Below are positions 1-10,200 of a stretch of 64,000 bases of DNA, in pieces. The number at the start of each line of letters is the position of its first letter. The stretch's first letter is position 1. The stretch is from Opitutaceae bacterium. Its GTDB lineage: Bacteria > Verrucomicrobiota > Verrucomicrobiia > Opitutales > Opitutaceae. The stretch covers positions 434,001-498,000 of the forward strand of contig JABTUS010000002.1 of NCBI GenBank assembly GCA_015075305.1, in the 5' to 3' direction. The position numbers and the translations under genes are program-made. The notes beneath the pieces were generated by a model, which was given only the letters and a program-made list of their open reading frames with translations, was not told the DNA's origin and searched no databases.

Positions 1-2
1 TC

Positions 3-128
3 CGGGATTTCATCTCCAACTTGAAATCCCGCGCCAAGCAGCAACGGCCCCCTTCCGGTGACGTTTCGCAAAGCGCCACCCCTTGGACGAACGGCGCAGC
101 CTTCGATGGCCCCCGAGGTGCCCACTGA
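3..128 (+). CDS. Possible C-terminal end of a gene entering from the left
   Basis: A frame open from the left edge ends at a TGA at 126-128. The ~41 residues begin RDFISNLKSRAKQQRPPSGD and end in a Gly/Pro-rich tail. The text looks protein-like but I do not recognise a family, and with no start visible it could be chance. It lies in the same direction as the next gene, about 120 bases upstream. Confidence 0.3.
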   Translation, partial: RDFISNLKSRAKQQRPPSGDVSQSATPWTNGAAFDGPRGAH

Positions 129-202
129 AACCACACTCACCCGACATTCGTCTGTTTCAGATGGATCGTTCGCCGCGCTGCCAGTGAGTCTTCAGATCTG
201 TC

Positions 203-225
203 GTCCTGAACGAAGCGAAGGATCC
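203..225. repeat. Short intergenic palindrome-like repeat (TCCTGAACGAAGCGAAGGA core)
   Basis: The core GTCCTGAACGAAGCGAAGGA is an imperfect palindrome lying 27 bases before the start of the beta-helix gene. Closely similar TCCTGAGCGAAGCGAAGGA units are scattered between genes in many environmental bacteria (recalled, not searched). Only this one copy was seen in the window. Confidence 0.45.
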
Positions 226-251
226 AATTCCCGCCCGACTGTGATTCCATC

Positions 252-1913
252 ATGAAACCTGCCGTTCCAATCATCACCGTCCTCCTATCTTTGACTGCTG
301 GCATCGCGCTTTGGGGTTCGCAGAACGGGCGGGAAACCGACAATGCCAAGGCCGCGACCGACAAGAGTTCAGGGGCAGTCCTGACCCCCGAAATGTTTGG
401 TGCCACCGGCAACGGAACGTCCCACCGGCTTTCCGAGAAATACAAGACCATCGCCGACGCCCGTAAGGACTATCCCGGTGTCCAGGACTTGAACATCACC
501 TTCGATGGCGCCGCCTTTCAGAAGGCAGTCGATACGGCTTCCGCGAGCGGCGGCGAGGTCGCGGCCGAAGGCAGGTACGTCATCAATTCACCGATTGTCA
601 TGAAGGACCACGTGGTCGTCGACGGCAGGAACAAGGGCACCCTGACCAACGATCGGTCCCGGGGAAAGATGCTCAACTGGGCCTTTCTTTTTGGCGACCA
701 TGCACCGTATGGCTTCAACAAGGCCGGCAACAACGGGGCGGGGTACGAATTTTATGATGTCAACGAGCCGATGAAAATCGGGCGCGATTTCCTGACGTTG
801 GCTCATGACGCCGACGCGTCGGCGTTCAAGATGGATCAAATCGTGATGGTGGTGTCGGCCTTCAAAAGGAATCAGAACCTCTCAAGGGTCATGCTGCCGT
901 ACCATGTCACCATTGCGAAAATCGTGAAGCTGGACGGCAATCGGATCCATTTTGAGCATCCTTTTGACGAGGACGTGGATTCGGTTCAAATCTGTGCGAA
1001 CGGAAATTTCGACAGCCATACCGGCATAAATTTCGGGGGCGTGCAGGATGTCACCCTCAGGAATCTCACCATTGATGCCGCCCAGATCTCCGGGAGCGAG
1101 TATGCGTACAAGTGCCATATCGACAACATCCACCTGATCGACGGCGTCCGGTTGGTGGGAATGAACGCGATGGCCTACTCCACCTTCACGAACATCACCG
1201 GCACCTTCGCCTGGCGATGCATCGAGATAAAAACCGGCTCGCACAACCTGCTCGTCAAAAATATTCGCGGCACCTGCAAGCCCATCCCCGGGTTTCCCAA
1301 AGTCATCGATGCCATCTCGATCGGCCAGTACAACCGGGGTGTCACCGTGGACGGCTTCGACATCGACTTCGGCGCGGCGGCCCCGAGGATCTCCACCGTG
1401 GGTTTCCGCTCAAGGAAGGCGGTGATTTCCAACGGGGTGATCACCTGCACGCATCAAACCACCCCCTTTGTCACTTTCCACAACGAACACTATTTGGCCG
1501 ATCCGCGCTTCGGCTGCCAGGGCAACAGGCTGACGAACGTGAAGTTCCACGGGGGCTCAAGAATGAAATTCGTGTTCGAAATGGGTGACGGCACCGCCCC
1601 AAACAAGGACAAACGAAAGGACAATTGGGTCACCCAGCGGAAACTGGCCCACAGTCAAAGCAAGGCGGCAAGAACCGGCGAGCCTGCCGATCCGGACGAA
1701 ATGTTCGACGCCCCGAAAACCGAGAATGTCTATCCCGAGGGAAACCTCGTCGAGCATTGCCTGTTCCAGGGCGGTGGCGCCCATTCCGCGGTCAGCCTCA
1801 AGGGCGGCTCGGGGAACATCATCCGCAACTGCACGTTCCCGGACGCGCACCTGAAGGCTGCCCCCGCCTTCCTTTCCTCAAACCAGCTCGTCGACAATAC
1901 ATTCAGGAAGTAG
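252..1913 (+). CDS. Secreted right-handed beta-helix (pectate-lyase-superfamily-like) protein
   Basis: The 553-residue product starts with a typical export signal (MKPAVPII then a hydrophobic run to about residue 22), so it should be periplasmic or secreted. Residues ~48-130 contain FGATGNG and a TFDGAAFQKAVDTAS stretch, the entry motif of pectate-lyase-superfamily / GH28-like proteins, followed by strand-rich repeats with Asn and Gly turns (for example NLTIDA, VKNIRGTC, VDGFDIDFG) as in a parallel beta-helix. That fold usually binds or cleaves acidic polysaccharide. No catalytic residues were assigned, so the substrate is unknown. The ATG at 252 is the only start that keeps the signal peptide. 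The gene appears intact, unlike what follows. Confidence 0.8.
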   Translation: MKPAVPIITVLLSLTAGIALWGSQNGRETDNAKAATDKSSGAVLTPEMFGATGNGTSHRLSEKYKTIADARKDYPGVQDLNITFDGAAFQKAVDTASASGGEVAAEGRYVINSPIVMKDHVVVDGRNKGTLTNDRSRGKMLNWAFLFGDHAPYGFNKAGNNGAGYEFYDVNEPMKIGRDFLTLAHDADASAFKMDQIVMVVSAFKRNQNLSRVMLPYHVTIAKIVKLDGNRIHFEHPFDEDVDSVQICANGNFDSHTGINFGGVQDVTLRNLTIDAAQISGSEYAYKCHIDNIHLIDGVRLVGMNAMAYSTFTNITGTFAWRCIEIKTGSHNLLVKNIRGTCKPIPGFPKVIDAISIGQYNRGVTVDGFDIDFGAAAPRISTVGFRSRKAVISNGVITCTHQTTPFVTFHNEHYLADPRFGCQGNRLTNVKFHGGSRMKFVFEMGDGTAPNKDKRKDNWVTQRKLAHSQSKAARTGEPADPDEMFDAPKTENVYPEGNLVEHCLFQGGGAHSAVSLKGGSGNIIRNCTFPDAHLKAAPAFLSSNQLVDNTFRK

Positions 1914-2037
1914 CCCCTGCCCCCATTCATAATGGCAGGCCAGCCATGTTGGCGCCGCACGGACTGACCTCGCGCCCTCAACGGATCGCATCAAGGTATG
2001 TCCAAATCAAACTCACATTTCTCCGTCATGGGCTGTG

Positions 2038-2205
2038 GATATTTCGCCCCGTTGGGGCTCCGGAGGCGCGCGGCGGGGATCGATGATGTTGCGTCAGTTT
2101 GCGGTTCCGCGTCGGCGCGCAAACGGCGCAATCCATGGCAGCCCAAGGCAACGCCTTGGGTATATTCGTCAGTCTCCAAAGCGAGCCCTGTAGGGGCGGC
2201 CCAAC
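2038..2205. repeat. Intergenic palindromic repeat cluster (REP/BIME-like)
   Basis: Two units in opposite orientation: one near 2041-2060 (TTTCGCCCCGTTGGGGCTCC) and one at 2139-2205 containing the hairpin CCCAAGGCAACGCCTTGGG (2142-2160) and then GCCCTGTAGGGGCGGCCCAA. The same architecture recurs at 50604-50756, where the stem reads CCCATGG/CCATGGG instead; the paired bases have changed together. Such families often depend on a REP-associated tyrosine transposase elsewhere in the genome; none is seen here. Confidence 0.7.
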
Positions 2206-2237
2206 GCAATCCCGCGCGCAAACTGGAACGGCCTTTC

Positions 2238-2474
2238 TCAGGAGATCAGCCTCCTCCTCGCTGTCTGGCTGGCACACGTGCCTATCCTCCCGATGATCTT
2301 CGCGGCCCCTATGCTGACATCAACTTCCTCAACGACCGGGCATGCAATAAACTTGGTCTCCTCGCATGTTGGGGCGAACCTGCCTGGGGACTCGCCTTCG
2401 AACACGAGCATTTTGACCCAGAACAAATTGATCTCATCGAAACCCAACAACCTCGCGTACTTCCATCTCAACAT
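2238..2474 (-). CDS. Small conserved-looking ORF of unknown function
   Basis: A 78-codon frame begins MLRWKYARLLGFDEINLFWV. Its first ~25 codons recur at 20659-20724 with mostly third-position differences, which argues that this frame was once translated. No domain is recognised. It lies just downstream of an antibiotic-biosynthesis-monooxygenase-like remnant on the same strand. It could be a genuine small gene or the surviving start of a longer one. Confidence 0.4.
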   Translation of the reverse strand: MLRWKYARLLGFDEINLFWVKMLVFEGESPGRFAPTCEETKFIACPVVEEVDVSIGAAKIIGRIGTCASQTARRRLIS

Positions 2475-2488
2475 GAATCAGCCCTTCG

Positions 2489-2735
2489 TCACAGCGCGCC
2501 GAACTCGAGCTCCTTGAGGTAGATGAAGTCCGGCGTCCTGGCGGATCTTCGCCAAACGAGGACTCTCGAAGAAAGCCCTCGCCGCCGCAGTCGACGCCCA
2601 CACCGAAAAGTGGGAGATCCACCTCGGTTCATTTTCGAAGCGAAGCACCTGATACGAGCGTTCGCCGGCTTCCGCTTTGGAGATGCAAGCGACAGTGATC
2701 CGAGCACGGCTCGGCACACCGCCGGTCAGAGTCAA
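2489..2735 (-). pseudogene. Remnant of an antibiotic biosynthesis monooxygenase (ABM)-like protein
   Basis: On the minus strand the residues ISHFSVWASTAAARAFFESP and a final TPDFIYLKELEFGAL before the TGA at 2489-2491 match the usual ending of ABM-fold (dimeric alpha/beta barrel) proteins. The two pieces sit in different frames. The join near 2530 has lost a few bases, where family members normally keep a short Gly-Val-Lys-like linker between IRQDAG and PDFIYL. No convincing start codon was found. I read it as a broken gene; an error-containing sequence is the alternative. Confidence 0.55.
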
Positions 2736-2739
2736 CGCC

Positions 2740-3340
2740 CGGAGCGGCTTATGCCAGCGGCTAATTCAGTTACCATGTCGTGGTAATAGGTCTTCTCCGC
2801 ATTTCAAAAAATGCGACACGGGGTGAATCGGCGACGCCCGCAGGGGCGTAACGAGATGAGACGAACTGCGTTCGATTTCATGCACACGACTTCACGACTT
2901 TCCACAGCAAGGACCATTTCTGTTTTTGGATCAGAATTTCCGAATACCCCGACGCGACCGGGAAGCTTTCACCCAATGTCGCATTCGAGTTTTCCGCAGA
3001 ATCCAGCCTCGGCATCCCTGCGCTTCGTCCGCTCGCTCCAGCAATCTTGAACGCGCATCCGCAAATTTTCCACTGCACCAACCCATGAATCCCGCTGCCT
3101 GCATCTCCAGCTTGATCGTCGCCGTACTGGCTTCGCCACATTTCTTCCAAGTGCAAGGGCCAGTCGGAAACCGGGATCATCGCGCGAAACCATTTGTCGT
3201 GGAAGGCACGCCCGTGGTGGCGCAAGTCTTTCGAAGGCAGGTGAGGAGGCAGCAGTTCAGGCGATTCCCTGCTGGCAGCGCGCCAAAAGGCCGCGGGCAA
3301 GCGTGCTCGCGATCTCCGAAACGACCCGATTGGCAAGGAG
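2740..3340. other. No recognisable gene
   Basis: Both strands have only medium-length frames without a start, a family resemblance or continuity. Given the decayed genes on either side, this is probably degenerated coding sequence. Confidence 0.4.
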
Positions 3341-3369
3341 ACTTTGCATCGGCAGGAGACATAACGATC

Positions 3370-3931
3370 AGGTTTTGCCTTCGAGCCCGTGAACCTGCCT
3401 CCCGGAGCCTACGGCAGACTGGTTGTCCAAGGCAGCCCGCGTGGTGCTTGGCGAAGCGGGGGCAACAAAGCCCGCGCGATATGACTTTTCAGCGATCGAG
3501 TTGCTGGCGGGGCAAGCATCGACCTTGCGGGCCCGGTGACATTGACCACCGATGGCTTCGACAAACTGGACGGTGTGATAGGGCGCGAGGATCTGCCGGG
3601 ATGGCTCGATCTGCGAATCTCCGGCCGTGCGTTCACGGTCGGCCCAAAGGCGCGCGTCTACGGTTCGGTCTATGCGCCCGAGAGCACCGTTCGCCTCCAG
3701 TCCAAAGCCGCGTTGACGGTTGGATAGTCGGCGACGATGTCACCTTGGAGCGCGGCGGGCACCTCAACGCCATGCGCATGGTTTGGTCCCTGGGATCGCG
3801 TTCGGACCCAAGGCCCACTTCCCCAACGCGCCGTGCTCGCGCAGGGGCGTCTCGAACGATTCATCGCGTCCCACAAAGCGCGCGTTGCAGCAAATCTCGA
3901 TTTTTCCGCGGACATACCTGAGCTCTGTTGA
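3370..3931 (+). pseudogene. Frameshifted remnant of a surface/autotransporter-like beta-structured protein
   Basis: Protein-like text runs on only if the frame is changed several times: NLPPGAYGRLVVQGSP, then ATKPARYDFSAIELLAG, then ASIDLAGPVTLTTDGFDKLD, then ARVYGSVYAPESTVRLQSKA, then VGDDVTLERGGHLN. The short strand-turn repeats (VYGSVYAP, VGDDVTLERGG) resemble the polymer-forming or ice-binding-like modules of large secreted proteins. At least three single-base shifts occur within 400 bases. A C-terminal piece (GRLERFIASHKARVAANLDF) ends at 3931. The gene is either dead or badly sequenced. Confidence 0.5.
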
Positions 3932-4267
3932 CCCGGTCGCCGGCAACCGCAATCCGCCAAGGACGAGCCTGAGGAAAGGCTCTGGTACTTCCAGCCTGTT
4001 CGCTGCTCTTTCTTTCGGGGACCTGATCAGGCAAGGATCGTCATCGAACAGGCGCCGGCAAAGGGACAGGCAAGGCGGGAGTCTGTGGTGGCCACAATGA
4101 CGCGAAACGATTTCGAGGGAATCCTGGCGGTCGCCCGGGAGAAGATTCCGGGAGGCCGTCCGCCGGATTGAGGCGGATCCCCTGCTTCAGAGTTTGTTCT
4201 TCGAGCGAAGAAGCCAGCGCAGGCACGGCGGCGCGTCGGAAAACCTCTGACCCACACAAGGACCGCC

Positions 4268-7200
4268 ATGAAACTCAGGATCCTTGCGCTCGTTTTCGCC
4301 CCTGCCACCCGTGTATCTCGGTTACGACGTGACCGTCACCGGAGCAACCACCGGCATCGTCTGGGGCACCGGCGTCTATACTCATGACAGCAACATTGCG
4401 ACTGCCGCCGTGCACGCGGGCCCATCGCACCCGGCCAGACTGCTCTGATCACAGTCACCCGCTTCCCGGACAAAGCAGCTACACCGGATCGACCGCCAAC
4501 GGGTGACCACCTACAGCTATGGATCGTGGTATTCGAGCATTTCATTGTCGCTCGCATCGGGCGGCAGCACACCACCCGCGATCCAGTTCCCGCCGGGCTC
4601 AGGCATCACTCAGGCGAACGGCGTCCTCACCGCGTACACAGGGTCGCAGATCACGATCAGTCTCTCGGCGAGCGACGCCGATGGCGACCTGAACCATGAA
4701 CCTCATGAGCCAGGAGACTCATTTTCTGGCTTCATGGACAATCCTCGGTGGTTCCTACAGCAACAGCGTGACGCTCACGACGCCGACCTCCAACGACATG
4801 GGTGCTTCGGGGTGGTGGACGATCAGGCCGGCAACACGGGCGACAGCGGCTGGTACACGATCCAGATCGTGAATCCGAACACCAATTCCGCACCCACCGC
4901 CCGATCTCAGGTCCCGCCTCGCTCCACAACCGGGCAGGACGGCACGTGGAACTATTCGGCATCGGATTCCAATGCGAACCTGTACCGGTGGCGGCAGGTG
5001 ATCGCCGGGGTGCCCTGCATGGAGCTACATCCGGCGGCAGCGCCTCCTCCAGCCTGACCATGTCCTTTGTCTCCGCGGGACCCCCACAATCACGATTGAA
5101 GTGGAGGATTCCAATGGCGCCACCGGCACCGCGTCGACGTCCGTCGTCGTCACGCTCCTCCGGCCACGAGCCTGCCCTACACCGTCTCATCGAGCTACGC
5201 GGCTCATTACACCTACCCCGCGCTCGCGCCCAATTACACCTACCTGAACGACGGCCGCGCGCATGACAACTCCTACGGGTATGCGTCCGACACCGCTGCG
5301 GCGAACTGGCTCATGGCGGATTTGGCAGTGCAAAGCGGATCACCAAGGTTCATGTGGGCGGGGGCATGCTCGCGGGATGGGCCACGGGCATCCGACTATT
5401 CGGACGGCTCGATCCTCAGTACTCCAGCGACGGCACCAACTGGAGCACCGCATACACGTTCAGCACCGGGTATTCGAAGACGGGCACAAGTGTCAGCATC
5501 GACATTGTCGCCCGGTACTGGCGGCTCCTATCGGACGAGTTGGTCTGGCACGACTGAATTCCGATTCGAGGGCACCGCCGTCGTCAGCCCAGCCATTAGC
5601 CACGATCTCCGTTGTCAACGGAACGAGCAGCGGCCAGAGCTCCGTCACCGCCACCGAGGAACGGTGTTTCCTGATCACCGCGAATCCGCCGCCCGCCGGT
5701 CAATTGTTTTCCCAATGGACGAAGTCCGCCGGGCACGCTGGCCGTCAGCACAAGCGCCTCGACAAACTTCACTGTCGGCAACGGTGCGGGCCACCCTGAC
5801 CGCAAACTACCTCGCCAACACCGCGCCCACCGCATCCATTGGTGCCTCCGGTGCGACAACGATAGCCGCGGGATCGACGGCCACGATCCTCTATTCCTCG
5901 CGACTCCACCTCGAACCTTTCCCAATGGCGGGTGAGTCTCTGCCAAACTCGGCAAACTGGACGCCGATAGCCGGAGGAAGCCAGTCGGCACAGTTCAACC
6001 ATACGTTCCCCACCGCCGGTGCCTACACCTTCAAACTCGAAGTCGTCGACACCCGGGCGCAAGCGCCACGGCGCAGCTGACCTTCACCGTGCAGTCGCAG
6101 GTTTCGGTCAGACGCCAAACCCGGTCGCCCTGGGACAGACTGTCACCGTGAGCTACACCGAGCACCGACAACGTCCTCCTGGCTTGGCATCTACCCTCGT
6201 CCGAAGCGACACGAGTCCCATCAAGTCCGGATCTGTGCCCAGCGCGGGTTCGGGCTCGGTGAACTTTGCCGTCGACAGGCCTCCTGCCACCCGGCACAAT
6301 GCCCGGCTCTTCCGTGCAACGGGCGGTTATGTCAAACTGGGAACCTCGGGCAATTCCACGGTCCAGGCGGCCGCAACCACAGTCTCACCGTCAATGGCGG
6401 CACTGGCAGCGCGAGCGGCCTTCCGCCAACGCCCGGTCGCCATCCGTGCAACACCGCCCGCAGGCATGGCGTTCAGCCACTGGTCAAAATCCAGCGCCGA
6501 CGGCGGTTACTTCTTCAATGCCTACTCGCCATCGACCAGCCATGCGCTGAACGGAGCCAGCGCGGTCGTTCAGGCCAACTTCACGACGAACACGGATCCC
6601 AATGCCGACAATGATTCCGACGGCCTGCCCAATGGATGGGAGCTCCTACGGTCTCAATCCGGCCTCCGCCTCCGACGCCCTGCTCGATCCGGACAACGAT
6701 GGTTGAACAATCTTGCCGAATACAACCTCGGCACAAGTCCCCTGATCTACAACCCGGCGCCGCAGAATCCGGTCCGCTCGCAAAACCCGCTGGCTGGGCC
6801 GTCGCCAACACCGCCAACACCGGGTCGTCGGGCGCCACTGTCGGCCAGGCCAGTGTGGATGCCTTCGGAGCCTTTCACCTATTCCATCCCTCTTGGACAA
6901 CACCAGGCTCCTCCGGCATGGAGCCGAAAGTCGCCCTCAACTACTCCAGTCAGTCTGGAAATGGTATCGCCGGATTCGGATGGTCGCTTCAGGAGTTTCG
7001 GCGATCACCCGAGGCCCGCAGTCCAAGGTGATCGATGGCGCCAACCGCGGAGTCAGCCTGACGGACGCGGACCGCTTCTATCTCGACGGCCAGCGGCTGG
7101 TGCTGGTGGCGGGCATTCACGGTGCTCCCAACAGCGAGTACCGCACCGAAATCGATTCGATCACCAGAATCGTTGCCAACGGCTCCGCAGGCTCGGGTCC

Positions 7201-10200
7201 CGCCTCTTTCACCGTGTACACCAAGGCCGGGCTCGTCCTGCAGTTTGGCCAGACGGCGGACTCGGCGCTCGACGCCATGTCGAGCGGCGCCGGCGAGGCG
7301 GCCCTACTCCCGCGCCGAAAAGGTCTCGTGGCATGTCAATCGCATCACCGACACCACGGGCCCTTCATGACCTTTGAGTACGAGGAGGACGCCGTTCAGG
7401 GCTCCCACCGCCCGCACCGCATCAACTACACGACGGCAGCGGCGGAATCGCCCGTACGCGTCGCTTCGTTTCGAGTATGAGGCGCGCCCCGACTGGTCGC
7501 AGGGCTACTTTGCCGGCAGCCCGCTTTCCAACACCGTTCGGCTGAAAACTGTTAAATCGTATTTCGGCGAGAGTGTTGCCCGCACCTACACGCTCAACTA
7601 CCCGCGTCAACTCCGGCACACAGCTGTACACCAACCGCAGCATCCTAACCTCCTTGGTCGAGACCGGAAGCGACGGCAAATCCTACCCGCCGCTAACCTT
7701 TGCGTACGAGGACAACGCCTACGGCTGGACCCTCGCAAACCAGTACTCGCCCGCCTACTACCTCGCCGACAACTCCAACGAGGGACGCCCGGCAGGCTCA
7801 GGCTTTGTGGATTTCGACGGCGACGGTCGCGTCGACTTCGTCGCCCGGCGCGACGGCATGGGCATCAATCTGGCCAAACGCAACACCGGCGCCGGCTGGG
7901 TCGATAGCACCAACTATCTCCTGCCGCACCCGCTCGCGTTTTCAAATTCGGCACTGGACACCGGAGGACGCTTTGTGGACGTCGACGGCGATGGCCTGGT
8001 CGACTACCTGTGGTGGCGCATGGGCGCTGGCGGCGACACCCATGAGAAGGGAGCACGGCGCAACACCGGCACCGGTTGGGAAACAGCCCCCGCCTCGTGG
8101 ACTCCGCCTTCCCCGACCGCCAAGGATGACAAGCCCCTGCACGGAGCGCGGTTCATGGACGTCAACGGCGACGGTCGTGTAGACATGGTCAGTCACATCC
8201 GCACCGGCCAGTATGCCACCCAGAACATCTTCGTCTACCTCAACACCGAATCCGGCTGGCAGTACGATGCAGCCTACAGCACGATCAGCCACGACATCGC
8301 CCAGTGGAAGGGCCGGTTCATTGACTTGAATGGCGATGGCCTGGTTGACATCGCCGCCTACTACCATGGCAACGGCCAGACGCTTCGGAAGAGCTGGCTC
8401 AACACGGGCTCTGGCTGGCAGGATGCGCCCGCCTACTACCTTCCGCGCCTGATTGCCGATGACCGCAATTTCTCGGTCGGAGCGGAGTTTGCCGATGTCA
8501 ATGCCGACGGACTGCCGGATCTGCTCTGGTACCGCGAGCCCGGAACGGTCGACAGGGGCTGCGCGATGAACACCGGCACCGGCTGGCGGATCACGGCCTC
8601 GGAAACAGCCCGGTTTGCCGCCCCACACCCCCTCGCACGCGACGGCTACCGAAACGCCGGAGGCGCCTTCATCGATCTGAATCTCGACGGCATTGCCGAC
8701 CTCGCATTCAGCCGCCAGTTCAGTGGGCAGGCGGCCGAAAACACACGCTCTACGGAACCGGTCGCGACTTTGTACATGCCGGTGCCAGTGCTCCGCACGA
8801 TCTGCATCACTTGCTGCTGCTTCAGGATGGCGTGGATCAGACTGGGGCTGATTTTGTCGATCTGAACGGCGATGGCGCCTGTCGACTGCGTCTGGTACCG
8901 CAAGCATGCCAATGGGACGGAGTTCTCCGCGGCCTACCTCAATCAGTCCAAGCCGATCGCGGATCGAGATCAAAAGCGTCACCAATGGCACGGGTGTTCG
9001 GGTGGAGGTTGCCTATGACTCCTGCTCAATCCCGTCGTCTACACGAAGGCGGCCAATAACGACGACCTGCCTGAGCCAGACCGCCCCAAGGTCGTCAATA
9101 TGACCGGCCCTCGGCAGGTGGTCTCCAGTCTGAAGAACGAGGACGGCATCGGGGCGTGCACGAATTGCGGTACTCCTACGCCTTCCTGCGCCCACCCCTG
9201 AGCGCGGTTCGCTCTGGTTTGGCTACATGAAGGTTCATGATTTGAAGACCGACATCCGCACCCATTCCTTCTATCGGCAGGACTTCCCTTCATCGGCCTC
9301 GTGGACAGCACCGGATGACGCTCCACAGCGACACCGATGGTATGCTGGGTGAAACCTTCACGCAGTGGTCAGTGAAGCTTCTAGAACACCAGCGCGCATA
9401 CCCGTCCCGTTTGCTCTACGCCCTCACAGGTCGAGCAACGCAACCCACGATCTCACCACCTTCCAAAATTACCTGACGACAACCACCACGAGCGCGGAAC
9501 CGGATGCCTACGGAAACGTCACCTCGATCACGGTTGCGACGAGCGACGGCTTTTCGAAGACGACCACAAGCCAGTACAAGGCTCCGGACACCGCCGCATG
9601 GATCCTCGGGCGGCTCTCCTCGGTGACTGTGACTTCCTCGGCGCCGGGTCAGCAGCCCGTCACACGGACATCGTCGTTCGATTACAATGCCTCCACGGGG
9701 CTGCTCACCTCGGAGACGGTCGAACTGGCGATCCGATTTTCAGGCTGACGACATCCTACCAGCATGACGCACCGGGGCAACAGGACGCGGGTTGAAACAG
9801 GGGTGCCGACCTGACCGTATCCGGCGGCAACTACACGGTCGGAGCGGATGTCACCGGGTGGCGACAACCCAGTACGATCCTCTTGGCAGGTTTGCGCAGT
9901 GGACGAACAATGCGCTGGCTCACGGGAGAACACACCGCCTACAATCAAGTCCTCGGCGTAGTCCAGTCGATCAAGGGCATCAACGGCCTCGTCACCACTG
10001 GCAGCATGCAGCGGCTTCGGGCGCACGGTGCGGGAGGATCGCGCGGATGGCACGTATTCCCTCACAAACTATCGCTGGCCGGCCGCCGGGCGCCCTCCGG
10101 CACCGCACGGTTTGTCGAGACAGAGCTCCGGTGGAGCCCCATCCGTCTCGTTCCACGACTAAAATACGGTCGCGCGATCGAAACGCACGGGTGAGCGGCG

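Noticed and set aside
2926..3921. 331-codon plus-strand frame
   Set aside because: The protein-like text in 3370-3930 jumps among three frames. This frame carries only a small part of it and is mostly low-quality Arg/Ser/Pro-rich sequence.
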